A program made the translations under genes and the position numbers. Source: Candidatus Zixiibacteriota bacterium (GTDB lineage Bacteria; Zixibacteria; MSB-5A5; SM1-73). From it: 10,830 nt of DNA. This document shows, piece after piece, positions 4,912-10,830 of this stretch (within the stretch, counting starts at the first letter, position 1; each line of letters starts with the position of its first letter). The stretch lies in assembly GCA_023129805.1 (NCBI GenBank), contig JAGMBK010000059.1, positions 1 to 10,830 of the forward strand, read 5' to 3'. Below the pieces are notes generated by a model. That model had not been told where the DNA came from. It saw only the letters and a program-made list of their open reading frames with translations, and made no database searches.

Positions 4912-5490
4912 ATGTTCAAAAAGGACAAAAGAAGAAAGACTTACAGATACTACCGCAGAAAGAGAAGGAAGAAAGTCGGCTTGAGGGCTTACTTGGGCTC
5001 CAAATTGCTGGAGATCTCCATAGTTTTCTTAACCCTCCTTATTTTGATGTATACCTTCTCGTTTTATAAGAAATTAAACCAGCCAGAGGCGAAAGAACAA
5101 AAAAACCTGGTCTTCGTTCGCACTCAGATTCTGAATGGATGCCAAAAGTCCGCAGGTGTGAACCATACGGTTCATACCTCGGGATCCATAGGAGAGAATG
5201 TGGCTCAAAGGTTGGCAGAAAGGCTGAAGAGATTGAAAGTGAATAACATTATGTATCAAATAGTGGAGATTGGAAAGCTGGAGGATTCTGTAATCAGAGA
5301 GAGTTTGATTCTGGATCGTTTGGGAGGTCAAAAGAAGGGTGCGCCATCTGAAGTGGCACTTCTCACCGCTGAGGCTCTGGGCATCCGCCAACGAAACGTG
5401 ATATGCAAAAAGCTGGAGAATAATTACCAGGGGATTTCATTAACCATAGTGATAGGCGACGACTGGAAAATTCTCTTGCCCTCAACCTGA
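4912..5490 (+). CDS. Membrane-anchored LytR C-terminal-domain protein
   Basis: The product has a very basic N-terminus (FKKDKRRKTYRYYRRKRRKK), one transmembrane helix at about 32-52 (LLEISIVFLTLLILMYTFSF), and an extracytoplasmic LytR_C-type domain. Domain marks are VRTQILNGC (69-77), NVAQRLAERLKRL, the central ESLILDRLGG, VALLTAEALGI and the terminal strand LTIVIGDDWKILL. LytR_C domains occur behind LytR-CpsA-Psr catalytic domains or alone, and their role is poorly defined (cell envelope). Between ILNGCQKS and IGENV lie about 12 residues (AGVNHTVHTSGS) coded by a palindromic repeat whose second copy is intergenic at 7963. ATG 4912 is chosen because the basic stretch starts there; a TTG at 4894 would add six residues, and neither has a good Shine-Dalgarno. 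rsfS follows 69 bases later. Confidence 0.72.
   Translation: MFKKDKRRKTYRYYRRKRRKKVGLRAYLGSKLLEISIVFLTLLILMYTFSFYKKLNQPEAKEQKNLVFVRTQILNGCQKSAGVNHTVHTSGSIGENVAQRLAERLKRLKVNNIMYQIVEIGKLEDSVIRESLILDRLGGQKKGAPSEVALLTAEALGIRQRNVICKKLENNYQGISLTIVIGDDWKILLPST
5148..5178 (+). repeat. Palindromic repeat inserted in frame in the LytR_C gene
   Basis: The arms GGTGTGAACC and GGTTCATACC (5155-5178) form a 10-bp stem with one wobble around ATAC. The 27 bases 5148-5174 match 7963-7989 at 25 positions, in the same orientation. The copy here is read through as codons and leaves the frame intact. Confidence 0.75.
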
Positions 5491-5542
5491 AAAGGTCTAA
5501 TGATTCACCCGATTTAAAATCAAATAAAAACCGGAATAAAAA

Positions 5543-5548
5543 AGGAGG
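5543..5548 (+). promoter_or_regulatory. Shine-Dalgarno deciding the rsfS TTG start
   Basis: AGGAGG, a perfect Shine-Dalgarno core, lies 11 bases upstream of the TTG at 5560. No ATG or GTG is suitably placed in that frame before the conserved N-terminus, so TTG is taken as the start. Confidence 0.65.
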
Positions 5549-5559
5549 AAAAAAGCCTT

Positions 5560-5964
5560 TTGGAGATAACGTCCAGGAGATTGGCGCACCTAGCAGGCGA
5601 ATTCGCTCTGGAGAAAAAAGCCTTCGATGTAAAAATTCTCGATTTGCGTAAACTCTCTTCGGTGTGCGATTTCTTTGTGGTCTGTTCAGCCAATGTGGAG
5701 GTTCATGCCAAAGCCATAGCGGATTGGATCATGGAAAACCTTCAGAAACGGGGAATAAACTTTTGGCACAACGAAGGATATCAAGCTTGCAGATGGATTC
5801 TTCTGGATTATGTGGACGTGGTGATACACATATTTCTTCCCGAGGTGAGGGAATTTTACGCTCTGGAGAAACTATGGGGGGATGCCAAGTTAGAAGAACT
5901 TTCCGAGGAGAAGATAGCTCAGAGGAACTCAAAATCTAAAAAATCCGGTTCCTCTCCACATTAG
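5560..5964 (+). CDS. rsfS: Ribosomal silencing factor RsfS (DUF143/Iojap)
   Basis: RsfS binds ribosomal protein L14 on the large subunit and blocks subunit joining, slowing translation under nutrient limitation. The 134-residue product shows the whole family: FDVKILDLRKLSSVCDFFVVCSA (22-44), HAKAIADWI, then EGYQACRWILLDYVDVVIHIF and REFYALEKLWGDA. Usual glycine in the LDYGDVVVH segment is valine here. The charged tail after the tryptophan (EELSEEKIAQ...) is a common variable extension. Translation starts at a TTG with a strong Shine-Dalgarno. The position behind a LytR_C gene resembles the nadD-lytR_C-rsfS arrangement found in some bacteria; nadD is not present here. Confidence 0.95.
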   Translation: MEITSRRLAHLAGEFALEKKAFDVKILDLRKLSSVCDFFVVCSANVEVHAKAIADWIMENLQKRGINFWHNEGYQACRWILLDYVDVVIHIFLPEVREFYALEKLWGDAKLEELSEEKIAQRNSKSKKSGSSPH

Positions 5965-6263
5965 AGGCTCAGAAGATCTTTGAAAATTACGAGAATCTGA
6001 AATACTTAATGAGGTGGGAGTAATGGAACTTAATAGAAGAAAATACAAAAAACAAGTTAAACTCCGAAAGGGAAGGTCGATATAATTATCTGAAAGAGAA
6101 GAAACAGAAAAGTTGAACTCGGTAGGTCACCGCACTCGTTCAGGGATGGAAGCCCGTATAGGTCTTGCCCAGAAGATAGATTCAATCTAACAAGCTAAAT
6201 ACTTATTATGCGGGGTTGGAAGTTTTTCCTATGGATTTTGCGGACAGCCCCGGAAGAAAATGA
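5964..6263 (+). pseudogene. Decayed coding sequence of unknown identity between rsfS and rho
   Basis: This 435-base gap has no intact gene, but one frame reads like protein in pieces: EAQKIFENYENLKYLMRWE, an in-frame TAA (6021-6023), then WNLIEENTKNKLNSEREGR and YNYLKEKKQKS to a TGA at 6114. A second frame carries KLNSVGHRTRSGMEARIG and LAQKIDSI up to about 6190. The first frame then resumes with NKLNTYYAGLEVFPMDFADS before a TGA at 6261. The frame change followed by its restoration, plus internal stops, fits a degraded gene with a deletion and a compensating insertion. The first part is lysine/glutamate-rich and probably helical. I do not recognise the family. No conserved start is visible. 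Confidence 0.4.
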
Positions 6264-6292
6264 GTGAAATCTAAAGGGAAAGCCGCAAAATC
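6234..6292. repeat. Separated 10-bp inverted repeat upstream of rho
   Basis: GATTTTGCGG (6234-6243) and CCGCAAAATC (6283-6292) are perfect reverse complements separated by 39 bases. They lie about 110 bases before rho, overlapping the end of the decayed coding stretch. Possible leader structure or operator pair; unproven. Confidence 0.4.
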
Positions 6293-6399
6293 ACCACCAT
6301 TTTTCTCCGCATGTGCTTTTTCAAAATAGGCAAACAATTTCTTGAAGTATAGGTTTTAGGAAAAGAATTCTTTCAACACAAAAGGAAAGGTGAGAGCAG

Positions 6400-7647
6400 A
6401 TGGATATTGTAGAGCTTAAAAGCAAAACTGTGTCGGAGCTTTTAGATTTGGCAGACGAGCTGGAAATACCTGGGCTTTCCGGTTTGAGAAAGCAGGAGCT
6501 GATCTTCAAACTTCTGGAGGCGAAGACCGAGAAAGATGGGTTCATCTTCGCCGAAGGGGTTCTGCAGATTCTCCAGGAAGGTTATGGATTTTTGCGATCT
6601 CCAGACTACAACTATCTTCCCGGACCGGATGATATCTATGTGTCTCCGTCCCAGATAAAACGTTTTGATTTAAGAACCGGAGATACTATCTCCGGGCAGG
6701 TGAGACCTCCCAAGGAGAATGAGAAGTACTTTGCTTTACTCAAGATAGAGGCGGTGAATTTTGAAAATCCCGAGGTAGCTAAGCACAAGGTTCTCTTTGA
6801 CAACCTCACTCCGCTTTATCCAGAGAAGAGGATTAAATTGGAGACCGTTCCGGAGGAGGTTTCCATGCGGATCATGGACCTGATGACCCCCATAGGCAGA
6901 GGGCAACGCGCTCTGATAGTCTCTCCCCCCAAGGCGGGCAAGACCATGCTTCTTCAGAAAATCGCCAACAGCGTCGCCATCAACCATCCGGAGATGAAAC
7001 TGATCGTGCTCCTCATAGATGAAAGACCGGAAGAGGTTACCGACATGAAAAGATCGGTTAAAGGGGAGGTGATCAGCTCCACCTTTGATGAGCCAGCGGA
7101 TCGTCATGTGCAGGTGGCGGATATGGTGCTGGAGAAAGCAAAAAGATTGGTGGAACATGGACAACACGTGGTGATTCTTCTAGATTCCGTTACCCGCTTA
7201 GCCAGGGCAAATAATGCGGTGATGCCTCACAGCGGCAAGATACTCTCCGGAGGGGTGGATTCCAACGCATTGCAGAAACCGAAAAGGTTCTTCGGAGCCG
7301 CCAGGAACATAGAGGAGGGTGGAAGCCTGACCATCGTCGCCACCGCTATCGTGGAAAGTGGAAGCAGAATGGATGAGGTGATCTTTGAGGAGTTCAAGGG
7401 AACTGGCAATATGGAAATGGTTTTAGACCGAAGGCTTTCCGATCGCCGTATTTTCCCCGCTATGGATATCAATCGCTCCGGCACCAGAAAGGAGGAGCTT
7501 TTGTTCGTTCCAGAGGACCTCAATAAGGTGTGGATTTTGAGAAAGTTCTTAACCGAGATGAATTCTGTGGAGGCTATGGAATTTCTGCTTGATCGCATCA
7601 GAAAAACCAAAAGCAATTCCAAATTCCTGGATTCGATGAAAGACTAG
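6400..7647 (+). CDS. rho: Transcription termination factor Rho
   Basis: Rho is a hexameric RNA-dependent ATPase that terminates transcription of untranslated RNA. The 415-residue protein is full length (E. coli 419) and lacks the large N-terminal insertions of some phyla. It begins with a Rho_N helical domain (1-45, [20 protein letters not shown]). The cold-shock-like RNA-binding domain follows, with [19 protein letters not shown] and [11 protein letters not shown]. The ATPase core has Walker A SPPKAGKT with K181 at the E. coli number, [13 protein letters not shown], Walker [15 protein letters not shown], the Q-loop/secondary-channel region [14 protein letters not shown], and [12 protein letters not shown] with the arginine finger region. 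AAAGGTGAG upstream of the ATG is a good Shine-Dalgarno. The rho gene is separated from both neighbours by long gaps, suggesting its own transcription unit. Confidence 0.98.
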   Translation: MDIVELKSKTVSELLDLADELEIPGLSGLRKQELIFKLLEAKTEKDGFIFAEGVLQILQEGYGFLRSPDYNYLPGPDDIYVSPSQIKRFDLRTGDTISGQVRPPKENEKYFALLKIEAVNFENPEVAKHKVLFDNLTPLYPEKRIKLETVPEEVSMRIMDLMTPIGRGQRALIVSPPKAGKTMLLQKIANSVAINHPEMKLIVLLIDERPEEVTDMKRSVKGEVISSTFDEPADRHVQVADMVLEKAKRLVEHGQHVVILLDSVTRLARANNAVMPHSGKILSGGVDSNALQKPKRFFGAARNIEEGGSLTIVATAIVESGSRMDEVIFEEFKGTGNMEMVLDRRLSDRRIFPAMDINRSGTRKEELLFVPEDLNKVWILRKFLTEMNSVEAMEFLLDRIRKTKSNSKFLDSMKD

Positions 7648-7750
7648 AGATTTTTGTTCTCTGATTTTGGTTTAACCAAAAAATCCAGCACATAGGTTTT
7701 CTATTCCGACTGATTCAGGATTATCTCAGTGCTTTCGGACAGAATCCTAA

Positions 7751-7772
7751 AGGTAACCAATTACCTCTTTTT
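7751..7772 (+). terminator. Possible intrinsic terminator after rho
   Basis: AGGTAA-CCAA-TTACCT forms a 6-bp stem with a 4-base loop and is followed by CTTTTTC. It lies 104 bases beyond the rho stop. The stem is short, so this is only a candidate; an A/T-rich palindrome at 7665-7681 (TTTTGG/CCAAAA) lacks a T-tract on this strand. Confidence 0.4.
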
Positions 7773-7878
7773 CTGATTTTTCGCAGTTGGTTCCCTGCCA
7801 TATTGGGGAAAAGACAAACCCTTCCTCCAACTTAATTCATTTGAGGAACAAATCACCCTGCAAACCGGCAGACTGTGA

Positions 7879-7895
7879 TCCGAGCTTGTCTCGGA
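7879..7895. repeat. TCCGAG palindrome
   Basis: TCCGAG-CTTGT-CTCGGA is a perfect 6-bp hairpin, the first of a series of different palindromes in the 731-base gap between rho and the FN3-protein start. No gene is supported in that gap: a long minus-strand frame across 7853-8068 is made of these repeats. Confidence 0.55.
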
Positions 7896-7962
7896 CGAAA
7901 TGCTTCAGCTTTTTTCATCCTATTAGTTCCGGCAGATAAATCCCAGAAAAACAAGCACAAAT

Positions 7963-8004
7963 GTCCACAGGTGTGACCCATACGGTTCACCACGCCGTGT
8001 GGTG
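7963..8004 (+). repeat. Second copy of the LytR_C-gene repeat, with an adjoining hairpin
   Basis: Bases 7963-7989 match the repeat inside the LytR_C gene (5148-5174) at 25 of 27 positions. It runs into another hairpin, CACCAC-GCCGT-GTGGTG, at 7988-8004. The intergenic setting supports the view that the coding copy is the inserted one. Confidence 0.72.
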
Positions 8005-8036
8005 CATACAAGGAATTTGCATGCCAGAATTTCTTT

Positions 8037-8059
8037 TGTTCGGGATACAATCCCGAACA
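8037..8059. repeat. Perfect 10-bp palindrome TGTTCGGGAT
   Basis: TGTTCGGGAT and ATCCCGAACA pair perfectly around ACA. It lies 32 bases after the previous repeat and is directly followed by a further small hairpin, so repeats are chained here. Confidence 0.65.
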
Positions 8060-8062
8060 CCT

Positions 8063-8077
8063 CCACAAAAGATGTGG
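8063..8077. repeat. Small CCACA hairpin
   Basis: CCACA-AAAGA-TGTGG is a 5-bp hairpin closing the repeat chain upstream of the candidate promoter at 8143. Confidence 0.4.
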
Positions 8078-8142
8078 TTGGGCCAGCTACTCAGCCTACA
8101 GTGATTTATATTGGGTCTCTACAAGAGAAATGAATTTTTTCC

Positions 8143-8171
8143 TTGACTTAATTGAGACATTGTGGTAAATT
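8143..8171 (+). promoter_or_regulatory. Candidate promoter of the FN3/membrane operon
   Basis: TTGACT (8143-8148) and TAAATT (8166-8171) are spaced by 17 bases, with TGTGG just before the -10 box. Transcription would start near 8178, leaving a leader of about 200 bases before the ATG at 8379. The -10 is weaker than in the promoter at 4241. Confidence 0.5.
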
Positions 8172-8195
8172 GACAAAATCCAAGGGGCGAGTAAA

Positions 8196-8361
8196 GTTGG
8201 TGTGAAGCTTTTGAAGTTTGGTTCGAGAACTCTATGATGCTACAAATCATTTCAGACTTGCCCAGCAAATCCAAGATGAAAAACCAGTTGCACCAACCAA
8301 TCATCTTCGAATCGATCGTAATTGAACCCTCTTAAGAAAACCATCTTTGGAGGTTTTTTTG
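8196..8361 (+). promoter_or_regulatory. Possible structured leader with terminator-like hairpin
   Basis: In the leader, GTTGGTG (8196-8202) can pair with CACCAAC (8291-8297). Near its end AAAACC (8337-8342) and GGTTTT (8352-8357) form a 6-bp stem running into a T7 tract (8354-8360), just before the FN3-protein ATG. This layout could be an attenuator, but the stem has only two G-C pairs and no known riboswitch class is recognised. Confidence 0.25.
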
Positions 8362-8378
8362 TTTCGTTAAAAGAAGAT

Positions 8379-9632
8379 ATGAACAAAGCACATCACATGT
8401 TGTCTGAATCAAAATCGACGCTTGTCTTCTTGATATTTCTTTTCGCTCTTCTTTTTCTATTTTTTCTATCTATACCATTTTCAGTTGCAGCACAAGAGGC
8501 ATCTGAAGCTGAGGGTGACACTCTCTTAGAAACAGAAGCTCCTCCCGCTTCCCCCGCCAACGTGACCGCCAAAGATATACCCAACGATAAAGGGGGTGCT
8601 ATTACCATCAGTTGGGAGAAATCAACTGACGATGGAGCAGGAGCAAACAATGTGACCGAATACGAAATCCTCAGGTCCACAAACAGGGATGAAGGTTACG
8701 AACATATCGGAAACGCTGCTCCCGGTGCTACTCAATTCTCTGATAGTGATACCAAGAATAAGGTGAGATATTTTTACAAGATCAAGACGATTTCACTGGC
8801 CGGAACATCCATATCGTTGCCAAGCAACCCGGCAATTTCTAAAGTGCAATGGTTCGATTTAAGCAGGTTGACTCTGTTTATCCTTGCTTTGATAATTGGT
8901 TTTTCCATCTTCTACTTCATAAGCAGGGCTAAGGGTGGGAAGGAGCTTTATATCCGTAAGATCGCCGGGTTAGAGGCGGTGGACGATGCGGTGGGTCGGG
9001 CAACCGAGATGGGACGAAAGATAATTTTTATACCCGGCATCATGGACATGGACAGTATGCAGACCATCGCCGGCGTCACCATTCTGGGAAGGGTGGCTAA
9101 GCTGGCGGCTGAATATGAGGCCAAGTTGGAAGTGCCAGTCTCAAGATCGCTGGTTATGGTCACCTGCAGAGAAACGGTAAAGGAAGCATACCTTAATGCC
9201 GGAAGACCGGACGCTTACAACGACAACATGGTTTATTACCTAACCGATGATCAATTCGGTTACGCCGCTGCACTGGATGGTCTCTTCTTAAGGGACAGGC
9301 CTGCGGTTGTTTTCCTCCAGGGTCAGTTTTATGCAGAGTCATTGATCTTAGCTGAGACCGCCAACTCGGTGGGAGCTATTCAGATCGCCGGCACCGCCAT
9401 GCCGTCTCAGCTCCCATTTTTCGTTGCCGCCTGCGATTACACTTTGATCGGAGAGGAGCTTTTTGCCGCTTCGGCTTATCTTTCCAAAGATCCCAAACTT
9501 TTAGGAAGTCTCAAAGGGCAGGATGTGGGCAAGTTCATCTTCCTTTTGGTCCTTTTTGCAGGGGTAGTCTTGCTCACCCTAAATTCAATATTGGGATGGA
9601 ACCTTCCCAATTTAGCAGAAAAGCTTTTCTAA
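8379..9632 (+). CDS. FN3-domain membrane protein with C-terminal DUF6754-like domain
   Basis: The 417-residue protein starts at ATG 8379, ahead of a long hydrophobic signal segment (15-38, ending SVAAQ). An acidic linker and one fibronectin type III domain (about 55-155) follow: ITISWEKSTDD, VTEYEILRS, FYKIKTIS. A transmembrane helix is at about 162-182 and a large globular domain at 188-385. Marks of that domain are LEAVDDAVGRATEMGR, IIFIPGIMDMDSMQTIAG, VPVSRSLVMVTCRETV and AIQIAGTAMPSQLPFFVA. A last helix sits at 386-407. By topology FN3 would face outward and the big domain inward. I associate this domain with Pfam DUF6754, function unknown; that name is from memory. An upstream TTG at 8322 is unlikely because it would encode a terminator-like hairpin. 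The next gene begins 21 bases later. Confidence 0.75.
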   Translation: MNKAHHMLSESKSTLVFLIFLFALLFLFFLSIPFSVAAQEASEAEGDTLLETEAPPASPANVTAKDIPNDKGGAITISWEKSTDDGAGANNVTEYEILRSTNRDEGYEHIGNAAPGATQFSDSDTKNKVRYFYKIKTISLAGTSISLPSNPAISKVQWFDLSRLTLFILALIIGFSIFYFISRAKGGKELYIRKIAGLEAVDDAVGRATEMGRKIIFIPGIMDMDSMQTIAGVTILGRVAKLAAEYEAKLEVPVSRSLVMVTCRETVKEAYLNAGRPDAYNDNMVYYLTDDQFGYAAALDGLFLRDRPAVVFLQGQFYAESLILAETANSVGAIQIAGTAMPSQLPFFVAACDYTLIGEELFAASAYLSKDPKLLGSLKGQDVGKFIFLLVLFAGVVLLTLNSILGWNLPNLAEKLF

Positions 9633-9653
9633 GGAGGATTAGAGGAGAGGAAA

Positions 9654-10301
9654 ATGCGAAGAGAGGTTCCCTTAGTTTTGACCGCCATCGTGGGGCTCAC
9701 CATGATAATCGCCCACTTTATTCCCCCTTTCAACATATTGAAAGATATGTTCGAAGACTGGTTTTTTATAATAGCCGCATTTGCCATCTATTTAGGGGTT
9801 TTAAATCTGCTCAGAATCAATGCAGATAAGGTTTACAAGAAGCAAAGGGACTGGCCCTTTGGGGTGGTGGTAATTTTAGGGTTTTTGGTGATAACCGTGC
9901 CTGGTCTGTTCTTCTCCGGCGGGAGGTCATTTTTAGATCCGGGCACGCCCTTTTACTATCTTTACATCCACGTGTATTACCCGCTTTCCGCCACCATGTT
10001 CGCTCTTCTGGCTTTCTTTGTCGCTTCAGCCTCCTATCGAGCCTTTCGGGCAAGAAATGTGGAAGCCACCATGCTTTTAGTAGCAGCCTTTGTGCTGATG
10101 TTGGGTCGGGTTCCCATCGGAGACTGGATCACCGCCTGGCTTCCTGAAGGATACCGATTGGGAAATGCGGCAGACTGGATCATGGATTTCCCTCAGACGG
10201 CAGGACAGAGGGCTATCATGATAGGCATAGCTCTGGGGCTGGTTTCCTCAGCGCTGCGCGTGATATTGGGACTGGAGAGGACTTACATGGGAGGAGATTA
10301 A
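9654..10301 (+). CDS. Six-helix integral membrane protein of unknown function
   Basis: The 215-residue protein has about six hydrophobic helices: 6-26, 36-56, 68-86, 103-127, 138-155 and 187-206. Loop marks are FNILKDMFEDWFF after helix 1, SGGRSFLDPGTPFYYLY before helix 4 and GDWITAWLPEGYRLGNAADW between helices 5 and 6. The last loop is tryptophan-rich and may be amphipathic. I recognise no transporter or enzyme signature. The ATG has a strong purine-rich Shine-Dalgarno (AAGGAGG at 9631-9637 and GAGGAGAGG closer in), and the short spacings on both sides show it belongs to an operon with its neighbours. It may form a membrane complex with the FN3/DUF6754-like protein and the following anchored protein, an inference from context only. 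Confidence 0.8.
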   Translation: MRREVPLVLTAIVGLTMIIAHFIPPFNILKDMFEDWFFIIAAFAIYLGVLNLLRINADKVYKKQRDWPFGVVVILGFLVITVPGLFFSGGRSFLDPGTPFYYLYIHVYYPLSATMFALLAFFVASASYRAFRARNVEATMLLVAAFVLMLGRVPIGDWITAWLPEGYRLGNAADWIMDFPQTAGQRAIMIGIALGLVSSALRVILGLERTYMGGD

Positions 10302-10307
10302 ATAAAG

Positions 10308-10830
10308 ATGAACCAGGAAAACAACCAGGAAGAGAAAAGCTTTTGGGAAAAGCTTTTAAGCATCGATCGAAGGATAATATTCCTTTTCATCGCCGTAGCT
10401 GTTGCTGTGCCCTTGTTTTTTAAGGTATCTATGCGTATACCGGTAACTCCGATTGTGCGAGGGGTGTATGACGCCATCGAAGAACTTCCCGCTGGTTCCA
10501 AGGTATTGGTCTCCTTTGATTATGATCCCGGCTCCATGCCCGAACTTCAACCTATGGCTGAGGCCTTCTTCAGGCATAGTTTTAGAAAGGATTTGAAGCT
10601 TATCATCATGGGCTTATGGCCCCAGGGTCCGCTTCAGGCAAACATGGCTTTAGAAGAAGTCTTTAAGGATGAAGACATAAGAGCTAAGAATCTGCAGTAT
10701 GGTATAGATTATGTCAATTTAGGATTTACCGCCGGCAACGAGGTGGTGATCGATCGAATGGGACATAGTTTTGAGGAATCATATCCCAAAGATGGTCAAG
10801 GAACGCCTCTTTCTGAGCTTCCTCTGATGA
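10308..10830 (+). CDS. Single-pass membrane-anchored protein of unknown function, 5' part
   Basis: The frame opens at ATG 10308, six bases after the previous stop, with GGGAGGAG (10289-10296) as Shine-Dalgarno, and stays open to the window edge (174 codons). A polar N-terminus (NQENNQEEKSFWEKLLSID) leads to one transmembrane helix at about 22-40 (RIIFLFIAVAVAVPLFF). The rest looks like a mixed alpha/beta soluble domain: LPAGSKVLVSFDYDPGSMPE, LQPMAEAFFRHSFRK, LKLIIMGLWPQGP, YGIDYVNLGFTAGNEVVIDR. The strand-loop-strand with a FDYDP motif and helices resembles a Rossmann-like or GldG-like fold by eye, but I do not assign a family. It is transcribed with the two preceding membrane genes. Confidence 0.8.
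   Translation, partial: MNQENNQEEKSFWEKLLSIDRRIIFLFIAVAVAVPLFFKVSMRIPVTPIVRGVYDAIEELPAGSKVLVSFDYDPGSMPELQPMAEAFFRHSFRKDLKLIIMGLWPQGPLQANMALEEVFKDEDIRAKNLQYGIDYVNLGFTAGNEVVIDRMGHSFEESYPKDGQGTPLSELPLM

Noticed and set aside
5664..5939. 91-residue plus-strand frame overlapping rsfS
   Set aside because: It is an alternate frame of the well-conserved rsfS gene, without its own ribosome-binding site or recognisable protein character.
6023..6085. 20-codon mini-gene with a good Shine-Dalgarno (GAGGTGGGAG)
   Set aside because: It overlaps a longer protein-like decayed frame in another phase; a lysine/arginine-rich 20-mer with no conservation evidence is not enough.
6100..6300. Structured RNA (RNase P RNA, 6S or tRNA) upstream of rho
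   Set aside because: I looked for conserved cores and a cloverleaf and found none; the only structure is one separated 10-bp inverted repeat over protein-like sequence.
6736..7167. 143-residue minus-strand frame inside rho
   Set aside because: It lies wholly antisense to the conserved Rho core and shows no plausible domain; it is a shadow frame.
7853..8068. 71-residue minus-strand open frame in the rho downstream gap
   Set aside because: It runs through several palindromic repeats, has no Shine-Dalgarno and its resemblance to a minus-strand frame at 5074-5391 is explained by the shared repeat, not by common protein ancestry.
8322..8378. TTG at 8322 as start of the FN3 protein
   Set aside because: It has no Shine-Dalgarno and would place 19 residues, coded partly by a terminator-like T-tract hairpin, before the signal peptide.

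Overview
This window is a bacterial chromosomal segment (roughly mid-40s % G+C by eye) dominated by + strand genes. The gene content and order (deoxynucleoside kinase, panB, panC, panD, a short GlmU-type nucleotidyltransferase, an outer-membrane-like protein, a LytR_C-domain protein, rsfS, rho, then an FN3-plus-membrane-protein operon) and the many short palindromic repeats suggest an uncultured lineage of the FCB/candidate-phylum type, with Zixibacteria or WOR-3-like groups as my best guess. That placement is inference from family resemblance, not a database result.

Region 1 (1-4016) is metabolic. It holds the 3' end of a deoxynucleoside kinase, then the complete panB, panC and panD set for pantothenate (CoA precursor) synthesis, then a stand-alone sugar-nucleotide pyrophosphorylase resembling only the N-terminal half of GlmU. 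The spacers here are filled with palindromic repeats: six hairpins with the core CCCGCC/GGCGGG, one of them inside panC, and a related unit present in two opposite orientations. Four hairpins carry a GGAGT tag immediately or closely 5' of the stem, an arrangement reminiscent of REP elements mobilised by RAYT transposases. A short gene remnant lies between panC and panD.

Region 2 (4017-6399) opens with a near-consensus sigma70-type promoter. It drives a secreted or outer-membrane-like gene that is interrupted by one in-frame TAA, with clearly coding sequence continuing in the same frame behind it. Next come a membrane-anchored LytR_C-domain protein that appears to have absorbed a palindromic repeat in frame, the ribosome silencing factor rsfS (TTG start with a strong Shine-Dalgarno), and a decayed coding stretch in several frames before rho.

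Region 3 (6400-8378) contains the intact transcription terminator factor rho and a roughly 730-base gene-free stretch. That stretch has a possible intrinsic terminator, five different hairpin repeats (one is the second copy of the repeat found inside the LytR_C gene), a candidate promoter and a structured leader.

Region 4 (8379-10830) is a tightly packed membrane operon of unknown function. It encodes a signal-peptide/FN3/transmembrane protein with a large probable DUF6754-type domain, a six-helix integral membrane protein, and a single-pass membrane-anchored protein cut by the window edge. This is the best candidate in the window for an undescribed system. No tRNA, rRNA, CRISPR array or transposase gene was seen.
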